Part shown: positions 12,600 through 24,168 of the stretch, piece by piece
Position numbering within the stretch: the stretch's first letter is position 1
How the letters are laid out: every line of letters starts with the position of its first letter
Source of the DNA: Membranipora membranacea
Taxonomy: Eukaryota; Bryozoa; Gymnolaemata; Cheilostomatida; Membraniporidae
DNA: 64,000 nt
NCBI GenBank assembly: GCA_914767715.1
Contig: OU612066.1
Span: forward strand, 16,309,001 to 16,373,000
Reading direction: 5' to 3'
Notes under the pieces: generated by a model
Told to the model about the DNA's origin: nothing
Database searches by the model: none
The model's input: the letters and a program-made list of their open reading frames with translations, nothing else
Translations under genes and position numbers: made by a program

Positions 12600-14800
12600 A
12601 CGACCTACACACTGATTTTTATCATAAGTTTATATTATATTCTTGGCCAGTAATCGATGCGGTAGGAGCGTTTCTCCACTGCTTTTCAATTAAAAAAAGC
12701 TGAATTATTTTTGGTTTTTTTTAATTGAGTTTTTATTTAAATAGGTTTTGCCAAACACCATGGAAAACATCAGATTAGTATTCATTTAGTGATTCAATAA
12801 TTTTCATAAATGTAAAATAGCCCGCAAGAAGTAGTACACAATAATTCACCTCGGTGATTACCATATTTACTGCTGAAATAAGACTGACTACTCTGCTAGT
12901 GGTACAAAGGTAGATTCTGTGAAGCACAAGATTCCAACAAATTAATAGCCATGGCAATGAACAGTTTGTCTATATTTGTGACTGACTCTCTAAAGTGTGT
13001 TTGCCTACTTTTTGGTTGTGGCGCCGACAATAGAAAACAATGAGTGCAGCCAATGAACCAATTCCAAATTAGAAACTGTGCAGGGTGCATCCCGCTGATA
13101 CAATCAGTATGCCACAATTGTGAGCAGAGCAGTTCTCTATCTCCCTTTTCTGTTTCTTTTAAATAATCCAACCATTGAACAGAAAACTGAGAGAAGTTTC
13201 CAGTCTGTTTGAATAGTTGTTTTCTCATGAACAAAGGATGCATAACTCTCAATTGGCTCACCAACATATTTATGGGCTACAAACTCCAGCCTCTCTCACA
13301 TAAGGATGATAAGGTGCAGCTAGGCATTTCAACCAGGACTGCTTTCAATTAATGCATTTGCAATCGTGTCGATAGTTTTTTTGCAATCATTCAGGGTCAG
13401 TTTATAATCGAGCAATGATATTCCATTCATTCACCTTGACAGAGCACTCACCACTAGATTGGAACAATGTGACTAAAATAGACAAGATGCTGTACAACCA
13501 TAAACAAATTATGCTTCTTCTTTTGTGTATTGACATTTTATTGTATATATCCATTATTTATCATGTATAATAAAATTTGTTGGACATGAGCAGTTAAAAA
13601 ATATTGTTATGAGCTAGACATTGGTTGAATATAACATCAGAATTAGATATATAATGAGAATACACAGAATGTGTAGGAACCAGTAATAGTATAATTAGTC
13701 ATCACACAGTATAGTTCTATTTGTAGCTGTTTATATATATCATCATTATACAGGGATGTTTGTAATCACTGGTCATACCAGCGGCTGGGGGGGGGGGGGT
13801 CTTTAAATTAAAATTATTCCTCCTTTATTTCTAATTGAAAGACCCACCACCCTAGACCAAGTTAGGTCCATTCGCATGCATTTGGAATTGCCCCGATTAA
13901 CCAGTCACACCGCTGCTGCGGCGTGACCGGTGGAAGGGAGCAACTGGAATACAGGCCATTGGATAAAACTTGACCTACCTCACCTTGATCAAAAGTAGCC
14001 ATTATTGGACACGAGACCATTGTACTGGCAGATTGGTTTCATTATCCCTCCGCCCGGGCGATGTCAGGGGATCATCGGTCAGCTGCTATCTCTAAGTGGC
14101 GCATCCCAACATCTTTTGATTGAGACTTTGAAATCTATAGGTTGCATGTTACACATTCACTGCCTACACCCCTCCCCATCTACATAGGCTTTATAGCTCT
14201 AACAGTGCATATCTACAGCCCCCCCCCCCCCTAGCACAACACAGGTGGAGTTTCTTATCTACTCGAGGTAAAAACAAGTTTAAGTTAGGGTTAACATGAA
14301 TCTTATCTTACCCCCAAAAAAACGCCTTATCCTTTCTTTATTATACCCTCACTTCTGAAACAAAACTTGACTGTCTCTTTGCCTTTTTCTAATTTATACT
14401 GAATATTACTTACATTGATTTCAACTTGTTTTTTCTATCTAATTTGATTGCACTTTTTATGTTTTTAATATCATCGTTAGCAATAAATTAATTTTTTTTT
14501 AGTCATGCAGTTGAGGCAAATAAAAGTTACCATGTAATATTAATATTATTTATTTATTATACCGTACAAATCTATGATGGCAGAAATAACCACATTACTA
14601 GCAATATTGCTCAAGATAACCAACCACTGGGTGATGAAAATAGACATTGCCTTGCAATTATACAGCTCAGCTCTGTCTATATTGAGTAATACAATAATGA
14701 ACCTGAGATGAGATCCAATACGACCGTCTCACATACTGATTGGACCCCATGTGTATAAGTCACAAGGACTAAGCTTAATTCAGTCAAGCTCGTTAATCAT
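12600..14800. other. Region without a recognised gene, with G and C homopolymer tracts
   Basis: It contains a run of about 11 G near 13788 and a run of about 13 C near 14219. A 123-codon minus-strand frame (12896-13267) has no recognised domain. I see no splice-supported gene. Confidence 0.4.
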
Positions 14801-16030
14801 ATCATGCTTACTAACCAGACTAAAACTCATACCAGACTGCATACTGACCAGACTGAATACTAACCAGACTACAGCGCTTACCAGACTAAAACGCTAACCA
14901 GACTACATACTGACCAGATTACAGCGCTAACCAGACTACAGCGCTAACCAGACGTCAATTCTAACCAGACTACAACGCTACCCAGAATACAGCGCTTACC
15001 AGACTACAACGCGACCCAGACTACATACTGACCAGACTACATACTGACCTGTCTACATACTGACCAGATAACATTCTAAATATCACTTGTAAACCTCAGA
15101 CACGACCAGTTGTACAGGATGCTATAAAAGCGCTAAGACTGTACATCACTCAGATTCTTGCGGCCATGAGAGATGTTCATGTGAGTATGAACATCACTCA
15201 CGACCCGTGACACAGGATACTGTAACTCAGTGCTAAGCTGTGCCTCTCTCAATAATCTGCGATCATGTGAAGCTCCAAGTGATATCTTACCAGACTACAG
15301 CGCTAACCAGGCTACAACGCTTACCAGACCTCAATGCTAACAAGACTACAGCGCTTATCAGACTGCATACTGTCCAGGCTACAACACTTACCAGACTACA
15401 ACCCTAACCAGACTACATACTGACCAGATAACATTATAAATATCACTTGTTAACCTCAGACACGACCAGTTGTACAGGATGCTATACAAGCGCTAAGACT
15501 GTACATCACTCAGATTCTTGCGGCCATGAGAGATGTTCATGTGAGTATGAACATCACTCACGACCTCTGACACAGGATACTGTAACTCAGTACTAAGCTG
15601 TGCCTCTCCCAATAATCTGCGATCATGTGAAGCTCCAAGTGATATCTTACCAGACTACAGCGCTAACCAGACTACATAATGACCAGGCTACAACACTTAC
15701 CAGACCTCAATGCTAACAAGACTACAGCTCTAACCAGACTACATAATGTCCAGGCCACAACACTTTCCAGACTATAACCCTAAACAGACTACATACTGAT
15801 CAGATAACATTCTAACTATCACTAGGATATCACTTGTTAACCTCAGACACGACCAGTTGTGCAGGATGCTATAAAAGCGCTAAGACTGTACATCACTTAG
15901 ATTCTTGCGGCCATGTCAGTATGAACATCTCTCACGACCCGTGACACAGGATAATGAAACTCTGTGCTAAGCTGTGCCTCTCTCAATAATCTGCGATCAT
16001 GTGAAGTTCCAAGTGACTCTAATGCTTATA
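14800..16030 (+). repeat. Two-level tandem repeat: 16-17 bp units inside a ~360-390 bp higher-order unit
   Basis: The first 260 bp are imperfect tandem copies of a 16-17 nt word of the form ACCAGACTACAGCGCTA or ACCAGACTACATACTG. A ~230-bp block beginning 'CACTTGTAAACCTCAG' occurs at about 15084, 15444 and 15834, separated by more short units. This gives a higher-order period of about 360 then 390 bp. The first two copies contain a perfect hairpin with arms GATGTTCAT and ATGAACATC; the third has lost its left arm. Confidence 0.85.
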
Positions 16031-17270
16031 GCCAAGGTTGATGCTAAGAAGCTAAATTCACTCCCTTTGTAGTGAGACGAGACAGACATGAGAAGCTGTC
16101 TAACCACGTGAGAACACTGTGCCATGTTAAAACGGTCACCCAAACTCAAAGCATCCTCAACTCACATGTGAGGAAATAGTCCAAAGTAAACAACTCCGTT
16201 ACATGTTTGCCGTCTGTGGGGCATGTGTCATGAGGCGCTTACTTTCCCTTCTACTCAAAACTAAGGCAGATGACTGGCCAAGATAACAAAATACTTCTAC
16301 AAACAGTGTCAATTGGTAAGTTTCAATCTATGGCACACACAAAGCGTAGAGGGAGCCAGAAGGTTTCCTAGTAAATCGATTGAAAACTTAATATGACATC
16401 GCCCAAGGAATCATGAAAACCATTCAACTCTTTTCTATCATGCTATTTAACAAATGATACGACAGCAGATATTCTCAGCATGCGCGATCATTGTCTACAG
16501 GTAAACACTAAATCGCAGGCATCATTCTACAATAGAGCAACATCCATCCACCTGATAGACAAGATTTGACAAGTAGACTAGCTATTAATGACAGTCAGTC
16601 AACAATACATACTGAAACCACCTGCATACCTTTTAGATTTATCTTCTCCTTTAAATATCAACAATACCTAAACGTAACCGTAAAACACACCCTCATTTTT
16701 GATAAGGCAACTTGATATTATTTTTAAAATTCAACTGTTATGAATTTTGACAAAGCCAGTATATAATACATCTGTTATTAACTAATTTTATTTATCCCAC
16801 CATATCTGGGGTCAGGTATGTTTACTTAGTGATGAGGATAATATAGAAGGATCACTTGATCTGTGATGTGAGTACAAAATCCAACTGCTGCATGTTGGTT
16901 GTAGTGGGAAATTCCACAGTGCATCATTATGTCTCTAACAAGGGGCTCAGGGGGAGGGGTGGTTCTTGGGCAACAAATTTAGTTCCTTCAATCATGTTAG
17001 CCTCTTTGAAGTGATAAGTTCGCCGCAGGGAGAAGGGTGGATAAGCCTTAACACTACAATGGCTTAATTTGGGGTTTATTCCATGGCTTCCAGTGATCAG
17101 GTCTACCGATTATACAAACGTCCCTTGTATCACATCCACTCCTATATAACATCGTAGAAAGCAGTTCTAAAGAAGTGAATGTGATAAACATCCACTCCTA
17201 TATAAGGAGTGGATGTGATATTTAATTATAAACAGCTACTAAGATAGAGAACAACTGTGTGATGACTTAC
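16031..17270. other. Region without a recognised gene; one perfect palindrome
   Basis: It is mostly unstructured AT-rich sequence. At 17189-17215 there is a perfect inverted repeat (arms CATCCACTCC and GGAGTGGATG, 7-nt AT loop). Part of the same motif, with the following 'TGTGATATTTAATTA', recurs near 19024, so it belongs to the repeated fabric of the array to its right. Confidence 0.5.
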
Positions 17271-20200
17271 ACTTTGATTCTACATTATCTGTATATTCTT
17301 TTTAACAAATTTTGCTCATTTTTATCGAGTCGTCGATTTCTTTGGTGTGTTGATTTGCCTTCTTCCCTCTTTCAAAATCTGGCGCAGTGATATCTGGAAA
17401 AACAGCAATGAAGATATTTATACATGTTAAAATATATTAAATGCTTACATTATGATATTTTAAACTATACCAGAATTAATGCGCATCAGTGGCAGTAATC
17501 AAACGACATTTAAACTGTCGCCAAGCGAGGGAGAGCATGGTAATATGTAATACTGCTCCACAATCTGTCAACGGGTTACAACGTAAGTTGTACAAAACAT
17601 TAAAATTAAAATTACAAGTAACTATTGAGTAAAATAATTTGGCAAAAGACGCCGACATTTTGGTCTCCGAATCGTTAAAATGGCTTTTTGAATCAAAATT
17701 GTGTCACAATGACATTCCTGCCACACTAACTTTGCTGGAGTGAAAAGCAAATCGAAATGGTTTAAGTAGAGATTGACAATGACAATTGACAATGGTTTAT
17801 GATGACAATTTGCAAAGCGAAGAGTATCTTTGGAGCCTGGCTAAACTTGGTATTGTTTATGATTATGTGTACTGGCCCCTCAAGGACATGTTGCTACATT
17901 GTAAAATCTTACCATTACCACCGACAAGGAGCAGTTCGGGAGGCTCTGCTAACTTTAAGTCTCCCTACTAAAAGTTCTTATGGACCACAATCCAGCACCG
18001 CAGTCCATTTCTGAAATAAAACAATAATCCCAATAAATACAGAATAGGTTATTCTCAGATGAAATACATTGTCAGACCACAGATAATGCTGCAATGAATT
18101 TCATCAAGCTAATGTTGTCTATTATAACGCATCCTACTGTTGTGACTAGTGGTAAGAAAGACAATTTGTGCTGAAGATCTTCAGAGCCCGGCTAACCTTT
18201 GTATAATTTATGATACTGTTCACTGCCCCCCCGCCCCCCTCAAAGGAGATATTGATGCACATACCATTATCATCGACATGAAGCGGTTTGGGAGGCTACG
18301 CGAACTTTAAGCCTCCCTACTTTTGGCCCAGCACCACATTACAGCAGTCTTTGTATGATCAGTTCACCCCTGTAAAGAAAATGGAAACAGTCATAGATGT
18401 AATTCAAACAGAAAAGTGCCACAGGTCTATGTGAAATCTCAACAGTGGTGTGATCACAAAAGTAAATCTGTGTGATCTGACGCAGTGCACCTGTGTATGA
18501 ATATTCTGATATCAGTGTTGAAATTGTCTATCTTATAACAAGACACGAATCTCAACAATACAGACTGACTCTTGTTAGAGGGTTAATCAACTGCTGAAGA
18601 CGATTTTAACTCAAATTCATTCAAATTTCAAGGAAAAATAGAAGGCTGGAATGGTAGAACAGTAGATACCATAAGTATGAACATACATAGCAAGGTGATC
18701 TACCACGACAACAACATACTATATGCATCATTCTAAAACAGGGCATCCCTAATAGTCATTACAGCTCTTAGACGGCTTTGAGTGGAGACTATGCTAAGTA
18801 GAGAGACTAGTAATGAGATACGGACAACAATACAAGCTGAAGCCACCTGCACTCCTTGTAGGTTTCTAGAGTTATCTTCCCTTTGGTCACCACAATTTGT
18901 AACGCCTTACTATTTACATTATGTCCACGCAACAAGTAAGCTTTGCAGGAATAGGCAAGGCTATTCTAGTAGTGTAATAGGCAATCAACAGTAAGTTTCC
19001 TGCCTACTAGAAGGTAGCAGACCTAAAGAAGTGGATGTGATATTTAATTAAAAACAGCTAACAATAATATGTTCATTGCCCCCCTCAAGGACATTTATTA
19101 ATGCACTTACCATTAACACCTACATGAAATGGTTCGGGAGGCCACGCTAACTTCTCCATCACTGGTATCACATCTTCAGTACTCCCAGGTGGTCTAGTGG
19201 CTTTTTTGTTGTCTCCCAGGTGGTCAAGTGGCTTGTTTGTTGTCTCCGACGTGGTCTAGTGGCTTTTTTGTTGTCTCCCACGTGGTCTAGTGGCTTTTTT
19301 GTTGTCTCCCAGGTGGTCTAGTGGCCTTTTTGTTGTCTCCCAGGTGGTCTAGTGGCTTGTTTGTTGTCTCCCAGGTGGTCTAGTGGCTTGTTTGTTGTCT
19401 CTCAGGTGGTCTAGTGACGTTTTTGTTGTCTCCCAGGTGGTCTAGTGGCTGTTTTGTTGTCTCCCATGTGGTCTAGTGGCTTTTTTGTTGTCTCCCAGGT
19501 GGTCTAGTGGCTTTTTTGTTGTCTCCCAGGTGGTCAAGTGGCTTGTTTGTTGTCTCCCAGGTGGTCTAGTGGCTTTTTTGTTGTCTCCCAGGTGGTCTAG
19601 TGGCTTTTTTGTTGTCTCCCAGGTGGTCCAGTGGATTGTTTGTTGTCTCCCAGGTGGTCCAGTGGCTTGTTTGTTGTCTCCCAGGTGGTCCAGTGGCTTG
19701 TTTGTTGTCTCCCGGGTGGTCTAGTGGCTTTTTTGTTGTCTCCCAGGTGGTCTAGTGGATTTTTTGTTGTCTCCCAGGTTGTCCAGTGGCTTGTTTGTTG
19801 TCTCCCAGGTGGTCCAGTGGCTTGTTTGTTGTCTTTCGATTCAGAATCTGCAACATTGAAAACTCATATGGACATAGTTTGGGAATTAATTATAGTATTT
19901 GGATAGTCACTTATAGCATTTTCCGCCTGTTTTGCGGACAATTTGGCAGAATCTTTCATGAGTTTCGTCACTAAAATAAAGATTTATCAACATTCAAGAC
20001 TCCAATGAATTGGAAAACCTGTCTCACAGGGTTTTCAATGGTGAAGACTCTGAATCAAAAATCATTTTTATCCTTACATTAGTGGTTTTCAATATAACCC
20101 TCTTTCAGCAGGTTTTTCCTATGCGGCGTGGGTTAAAAGTACCAAACTGGAGAGAGGACAACCCAGAATTGAGGCATAAATAAGAGCTCAGAAAACTGTC

Positions 20201-22800
20201 TATCGCCAAACCAAACAATAACTAGTAACTAATAACATCCACCATAATGATAATCTATTCAATAATGAGTCTTGACTATCCAAGTTATGGTAACTGAGCT
20301 TCCCATACGGGCTTCATTGATTGTGATAGTGTGTCATTCATGATTATGTTCATCCCCCCCTCAAGGATATATTGATGTACTTACCATTAACACTTACATG
20401 AAGCGGTTCGGGAGGCTACGCCAACTTTAAGCCTCCCTACTTTTCTCCAGCACCGTAGTTAATAGTGTGATCAGATAGTCCCTGCAATGAAAAAAGCTAT
20501 GCTGCAGTACAGGAATAGGTTAGATCAGCCTTGTTGTGTATTTTGTGTTGTTATGCCAACCTTTACACGCAACTTTTCTCGTAAGCGAGAGCAATACTAT
20601 CAAAAAATTAAAAATTTAATTGGCAGCCCTGTTGGTGAGGGTGTTTTCAAATTGATCAAGATGTAATCAAGATGTAATCAAGACAAGTCAGAGAAGCTAT
20701 ATTATACCCGCACTGTAGGCTGGATGTCAGAATTTTCGACATACCTAGGGGAGGCTAGGCTGAGTTTCCTGTATCTCAAATCGAGTGGAACAGGAAAATG
20801 TGGAGAAAATCTCGACTATCATGCTCTTTTTTAGAAAAAAGAATTGAACTACATTTTATTGACATATGGTGGATCATGACATATTTTTATGCCTCAGTTT
20901 AATAGGTAAGTAATATCTAACACATACCATTAATATCATTAGAATGTACGGAGGGGAGGCCTGACTGGTATCACATCTTCAGTACTCCGAAGGCCTCCCC
21001 ATCTTCTCCTTCACTATCACCCAGAAGGCCTCTCTCTTCATTTCTGTAGTTGTTCAGCATTGAGCTCCTGTGAATATAAATAAAGATGTTATGAATGAAG
21101 CAGCAAGATAAAATAACTACACAGTAAGAGGAAAATTGAATGCGCTTTCAGCACAAGCCCAAATGTTACAACAAATGCAAGCAATAACTAGTCCCAATTT
21201 TTTTTTTTTATTTGGTTTCTGCAACAATTTATTGTAATTAAAATCAAAGGACTAAAAAATTGAAATAAAATAAGGCAGCGGCATGGTCAGATCAGTCCAG
21301 GACTAGTATGGCGATCATCCGATTATCGGGAAAACGTGGTACTTACAACTAACTAGCCCACCAAAATAATAATCTACACAAATGAGTCTTGCCTACCCAA
21401 GCTGACAGTGCAGAAATGGTGCTTCAAATAAGGGCTTCACAGATTGTGATTGTGCGAGGAATTCAAGGAATGCATCATCAATCGGGAGCTTCAAACAAGT
21501 CATGTCTCATTAGAAAGTTATTGGATGTTTTTATTGCAGTTGATAAGTCCTTTCTCACTGAGGTACATGACTAATTCATTGTATAAAAAAGCCATACAAC
21601 ATAAGTTACCAAACCTACCATACAGCAGCATGACTCCGTTTGGGGAGGCCTAGCTATGATCAGTGCTGTAGAGAGAAGGCCTCCCCTTATAGCTCCTAGC
21701 TTTCGTATTGAGCTATCCCCTGTAGAAGGAAATGAATCATCTCAATTGAAGCAGAGAAATCCTACAGTAAAGCGTGTCAAATGCAGTTCCATTACACATG
21801 TCCTGGCCCTCTAGACAGTGATTTGAATAGTGACCATAAATATACACTCCACTTCACCATGTAGTTAAAACATAATTATTTACTAACATTTTTGGCTGGT
21901 TACAGGATTAAAGTAATCACTTTTCAATACAGTATGGTCAAACTTACCATAAATGACGCTAGTACAGTGGGTCGCGGGAAGCAAGTCTGTGTGATGTTAT
22001 GGAACGCCTCCATTGTATTTGGCCTGCATCGTTGTTGTCGCTGCTGCTAGTCAGGCTAATATGATCGGCCTTGTTCATTGCTGATATTACGGAGCAGCAG
22101 TCAACCTGCCGGCAAAGATTAAATATCAATCAAGAGCTCAATATTACGATAACAATCAGACGGTGTGTTACTCTCTGTGATGCTTACGATGCTAAGGGTT
22201 AGCGTAGCGTGAAGACAGAGAAGAATCAAACTTAACCAAGCTTTATTGTATGATAGACAGAAGACAAGTTACGTCAAGCTGATAATGAAAAGTATTGCAC
22301 AAAACGAACTGATATGTTACTTACCAAGTTAAGGTGATATTGATCGGCATCTACTTCAGTCAGAGAATTTCTCCACTAGTTGAGCACCCTCATTTCATTA
22401 CCATTTCCTTCCCTTATCTGCTTGAAAATCAGAGTAAATTTTATATCCGATGATTACGACAAAGCGAGAACGAAAGAAAATGATTGGAATGGAATTTAAC
22501 TAAACTCATCAAGGCAATATCATGAAACAGTAGTCAGAACAGGCATGGTCATAACAAAGATCGACCATCTTCGACGGAAATGCACGCATTATTGAATATC
22601 ACGATCAGATGGCGACTAGGAGGATACACAGAATAAATGAGTAGTGAGATAAGAATAACTGTCTTGAAGAGATGTAACTAATGCATTGTAGCGATGTATC
22701 AGTGAGTGTTAGAGACCTGCAAAATAATTTACTTACCAGACGTGTAAGAGTGCTGTTATCCGCCTTGCCTCCCGGTGCCCAACTGATTCACTAGAAGACT
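17270..22800 (-). ncRNA. Putative multi-exon non-coding transcript made of duplicated exon units
   Basis: On the minus strand, exon-like units are bounded by AG acceptors and GTAAGT-type donors. Approximate exons are 22790-22737, 22417-22325, 22105-21948, 21719-21619, 21067-20928, 20481-20385, one at 19111 (start lost in a minisatellite), 18369-18265, 18010-17913 and a last one from 17393. Donors repeat as AATG|GTAAGT or AATG|GTATGT. Units at 18.0, 18.3 and 20.4 kb share a hairpin of the form GGGAGGCTTAAAGTT...AGCCTCCC; units at 20.9 and 21.6 kb have a GGGGAGGCC/GGCCTCCCC version. All three frames of the exons at 17913-18010 and 20385-20481 hit stops, so this is probably not protein-coding. 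The last unit has a short open frame ending KMSKIC. Transcription is inferred from splice signals only. Confidence 0.5.
19185..19840 (+). repeat. 31-bp minisatellite, about 21 copies
   Basis: The unit is TCTCCCAGGTGGTCTAGTGG followed by CTTTTTTGTTG, with single-base variants (TTTTTT/TTGTTT, TCTAG/TCCAG/TCAAG). The unit length is not a multiple of three and none of the frames stops, so long meaningless frames arise on the plus strand. The left flank (GGTATCACATCTTCAGTACTCC) also occurs in the exon-like unit at about 20960, so the array grew inside one of those units. Confidence 0.9.
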
Positions 22801-22808
22801 TATTGTGG

Positions 22809-22817
22809 CTTTATAAA
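22809..22817 (-). promoter_or_regulatory. TATA-like element upstream of the first exon-like unit
   Basis: The minus strand reads TTTATAAAG about 20 nt before the putative first exon and 72-80 nt upstream of its GTAAGT donor. The position fits a core promoter, but such words are common in AT-rich DNA. Confidence 0.3.
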
Positions 22818-23955
22818 GATCTATGATGTCATCAAAATGATCGGAATCTTAACAAACAAAAAAGCAAACATTAAATCAGCACCACATAACTTTGCGAGTT
22901 ATCTCCGCACAGTTGAGAATAAAAAAAACATAATAAATACATCCATCACTGATGTGAAATTTGATCAGTATTTAACGGACTGAGATAATAACTGCAGTTC
23001 ATTAGAAGGAGTTACAGTGCTGAGATATTTCAGAGGAATTGAAACACACACAGAGATTGACGAGCAATATCATGTTTTTCATTTCCATTATACGTAAGGC
23101 CACTGAATGGCTCAACACGGATTCCTTAGAAAGTTACTGCAATTTGAAAATAGAAAACGTTTTGAACCTGGAAGTGCAAGGCTGCAGACAACAATACTAG
23201 TATGTGTCATTAGCTAAGTTTAGTTGTATACGCAATGTATAAGTCATCACAACTAAAATAGAAACGATATGTGTTTTAACAGTATAACAGAATAAGTATA
23301 CAAGTATGTACATTACAATATTACAAGAGCCCTTTACTTCTAACCGCTGTCATGACTTTATGAAATCTTCGTTGTGGCTGCAGAATAAATTACATTCAAC
23401 TTTCAACATTTTCTGGCAGTCTGAGTGAGAGATGAGGCAGTAAATTATTCTTTCTTTACACGCCAATAACTGTTACATTTGCAGCTTTAATCAGAAGAGG
23501 TTGATGTTGGTCCTGATTTGATAGGTTTCTGCTTTTTATTTGGAGAGGTCTACAAAAATAATTTTCATCAATATGAAGCTGCCTCGATATATATTTTAGA
23601 GTTGTCCGTTAATTGTTATATTTGTTCAATGAGAGAACAACTCCCAATCGATTAGCTTAGACAAATTTATCTCCTGCACTGCAGGAAGCTAGCATAGACT
23701 TGATAAAGTATATTATGTCTATGGAAGCTACTGAATCATTTAATTGAATTTTAGCTATATCACAAGAAAAACTCATCGTATTTTGTTATCTATATGGTTA
23801 TTTGTAATTTCAAATTGAGCAACCGTGTTAATTTGTTCTCTGATAAATAACTTAGATCTCTTGGATTCATAGTTCTGACAGAAGTATCTATCAAAATGAA
23901 TGAGGGAGTTCATTGATCTGTCAGAGTCATCAATGTATTTGTAGGATTGAATTAC
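22818..23955. other. Region without a recognised gene
   Basis: AT-rich sequence with no splice-bounded frame or repeat that I recognise. Confidence 0.4.
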
Positions 23956-24168
23956 CTTAGAGTCAGCTATTTCAGATTCTCCGTTGCGCTTAGTTGTTGA
24001 AGAGGCTGCGGCAGCGATATCACTAGATGAGGCTACAGCCTCGTTATCAGCTGCAGCCGGGCAGATTTATTCAGTTTCTGTATTCTGCACATTACAGCAC
24101 TGTGCAGCTGATCCAGTCTGCTGGAGATCCTGATACTTGGTACACATGTACTTGATCCTGTTCAGTGC
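23956..24168 (-). pseudogene. Exon-like unit with one in-frame stop, alanine/serine-rich
   Basis: Acceptor (cttaacag) and donor (AAG|GTAATT) bound 213 nt, exactly 71 codons. The only open-like frame reads ALNRIKYMCTKYQDLQQTG near the start, reaches a TAA after 33 codons, then continues as an A/S-rich stretch ending GESEIADSK. It could be a decayed coding exon, a genuine last exon that stops early, or a non-coding exon. I could not join it with confidence to any neighbour. Confidence 0.35.

Noticed and set aside
12896-13267. 123-codon minus-strand frame
   Set aside because: No recognisable domain, no splice sites at its edges, and no repeat copy to test conservation; chance frames of this size occur here.
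14800-16030. CRISPR-like repeat pattern
   Set aside because: Units of 16-17 bp are contiguous and variable with no unique spacers, and the genome is eukaryotic.
19476-19906. Long plus-strand frames of repetitive LLSPRWSSG / FVVSQVV / LVCCLPGG peptides
   Set aside because: They are the three frames of a 31-bp minisatellite without stops; no start context or splice support.
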